From an uncultured Eubacterium sp. (GTDB lineage Bacteria; Bacillota; Clostridia; Lachnospirales; Lachnospiraceae), in the NCBI GenBank assembly GCA_910578975.1, contig CAJTRZ010000008.1:48113-112112 (forward strand): a stretch of DNA of 64,000 nucleotides, read 5' to 3'. The notes beneath the pieces are model-generated. The model was not told where the DNA came from and ran no database searches. It worked only from the letters and a program-made list of their open reading frames with translations. The position numbers and the translations under genes are program-made. Of the stretch, positions 63,411 through 64,000 are shown piece after piece; within the stretch, counting starts at the first letter, position 1; every line of letters starts with the position of its first letter.

Positions 63411-64000
63411 TTTTTCATTTACAAAATGGTGTAGTGATAACAAGCTTTACTTCTTAGCATTTATCCTACCTGTTATCTCAATGACTGTTGTGTATTTAAT
63501 TAAGGGGGTATTTCCATTCGGAGATGAAATGTACCTTAGAAGTGACTGTTACCACCAATACACACCATACCTTGAAATCTTGCAAAACAAATTGCGTGGC
63601 GGCGGAAGTCTTTTTTACACATGGGAAATCGGCTCCGGCATGAACTTTCTGGCAATCGCCGCTTACTACTTATCCAGCCCGTTTAATCTTTTAACAATTT
63701 TATGGCCTGGCAATATGGCAGACTTCGTAAGTTTTTCCATTATTCTAAAAATGGGACTTTCAGGATTTGCTACTACTTACTATCTGACAAAGAAATTTCA
63801 CAGCAAAAGCATCAACGCTGTAATTTTTGGTATGATTTATGCCCTGTCAGCATATTTTGCAGCATTCAGCTGGAATATTATGTGGCTTGACTGCATGTGG
63901 CTGCTTCCATTTATTATTCTTGGTCTTGACCGCTTAGTAAATGAAAAACGTTATAAAATGTATTGTATTGCATTGGCACTGGGTATTTTCTCTAACTATT
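63388..64000 (+). CDS. YfhO family membrane glycosyltransferase, C-terminus beyond the window
   Basis: The frame opens at the ATG at 63388, with AGGAAGGGG just ahead, and stays open for 204 codons to the right edge. The visible part has helices at about 22-42, 110-130, 140-160, 165-185 and 190-204. The extracellular motif LRSDCYHQYTPYLEIL follows the first helix, and GMNFLAIAAYYLSSPFNLL comes near 78. These match YfhO proteins, which transfer the lipid-linked sugar from the CsbB/GtrA steps to a surface polymer such as teichoic acid. A full-length protein would be about 850 residues, so most of the gene lies outside. Confidence 0.88.
   Translation, partial: MKIKKQSNFSFTKWCSDNKLYFLAFILPVISMTVVYLIKGVFPFGDEMYLRSDCYHQYTPYLEILQNKLRGGGSLFYTWEIGSGMNFLAIAAYYLSSPFNLLTILWPGNMADFVSFSIILKMGLSGFATTYYLTKKFHSKSINAVIFGMIYALSAYFAAFSWNIMWLDCMWLLPFIILGLDRLVNEKRYKMYCIALALGIFSNY

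Noticed and set aside
63702..63890. Rightward 62-codon ORF in the yfhO region
   Set aside because: It overlaps the well-supported yfhO frame and has no start signal.

Overview
The window looks like chromosome from a low-GC, Gram-positive, spore-forming anaerobe of the class Clostridia, most like a Lachnospiraceae gut commensal. This rests on AT-rich DNA with GGAGG-type ribosome-binding sites, the sporulation genes spoIIP and gpr, an anaerobic ribonucleotide reductase activase (NrdG), a CpsB/C/D tyrosine-kinase capsule module, and the gene orders rho-rpmE-DUF1385-prmC-prfA and argCJBD. No rRNA, tRNA, IS element, prophage or CRISPR array was found.

The left third (1-20450, minus strand) is one uninterrupted reading frame that runs off the left edge. 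It is at least 6,816 codons long and encodes a secreted giant surface protein: signal peptide, about 5,000 residues of long ectodomain, then at least ten tandem SdrD-B/Cna-B-like domains. Its C-terminus and cell-wall anchor lie outside the window. No reading frame for it can be closed inside the window, so it is easily missed by a caller that wants complete genes.

Next comes a leftward run glmM - vanZ-like - hisC - mntP (20872-24366). It is followed by a leftward operon (31537-24829) with its own promoter: capsule regulators cpsB, cpsC, cpsD, then a nucleotidyltransferase, an HPr-kinase-like P-loop kinase, a PqqD-like protein, an S26-like Ser/His peptidase and an ABC exporter. The last five resemble the tailoring and export part of a RiPP (modified peptide) cluster with no visible precursor or cyclase. 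This is the best candidate here for an undescribed system.

31730-36696 is translation/transcription housekeeping (prfA, prmC, DUF1385, rpmE, rho). It is flanked by two 132-133 bp composite hairpin repeats and one partial copy. 37079-39285 (plus) holds malic enzyme, nrdG and dut. 39403-43253 holds a secreted X2/Fn3-type protein, spoIIP, gpr and rpsT with an attenuator-like leader. holA follows, with a candidate about 61-nt small RNA on the opposite strand.

51313-44545 is an operon in which a two-component system and a GerMN lipoprotein sit between comEA and comEC. 55657-51409 is a phosphate block: a Na/Pi transporter behind a Pho-box-like repeat, PhoP/PhoR-like regulators and a YdcZ-type permease. 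55796-61829 is arginine biosynthesis, with argCJBD leftward and argG rightward from a shared control region with ARG-box-like palindromes. The right edge (61956-64000) is a glycosyltransferase - GtrA - YfhO operon for cell-surface glycosylation, with YfhO cut by the window edge.
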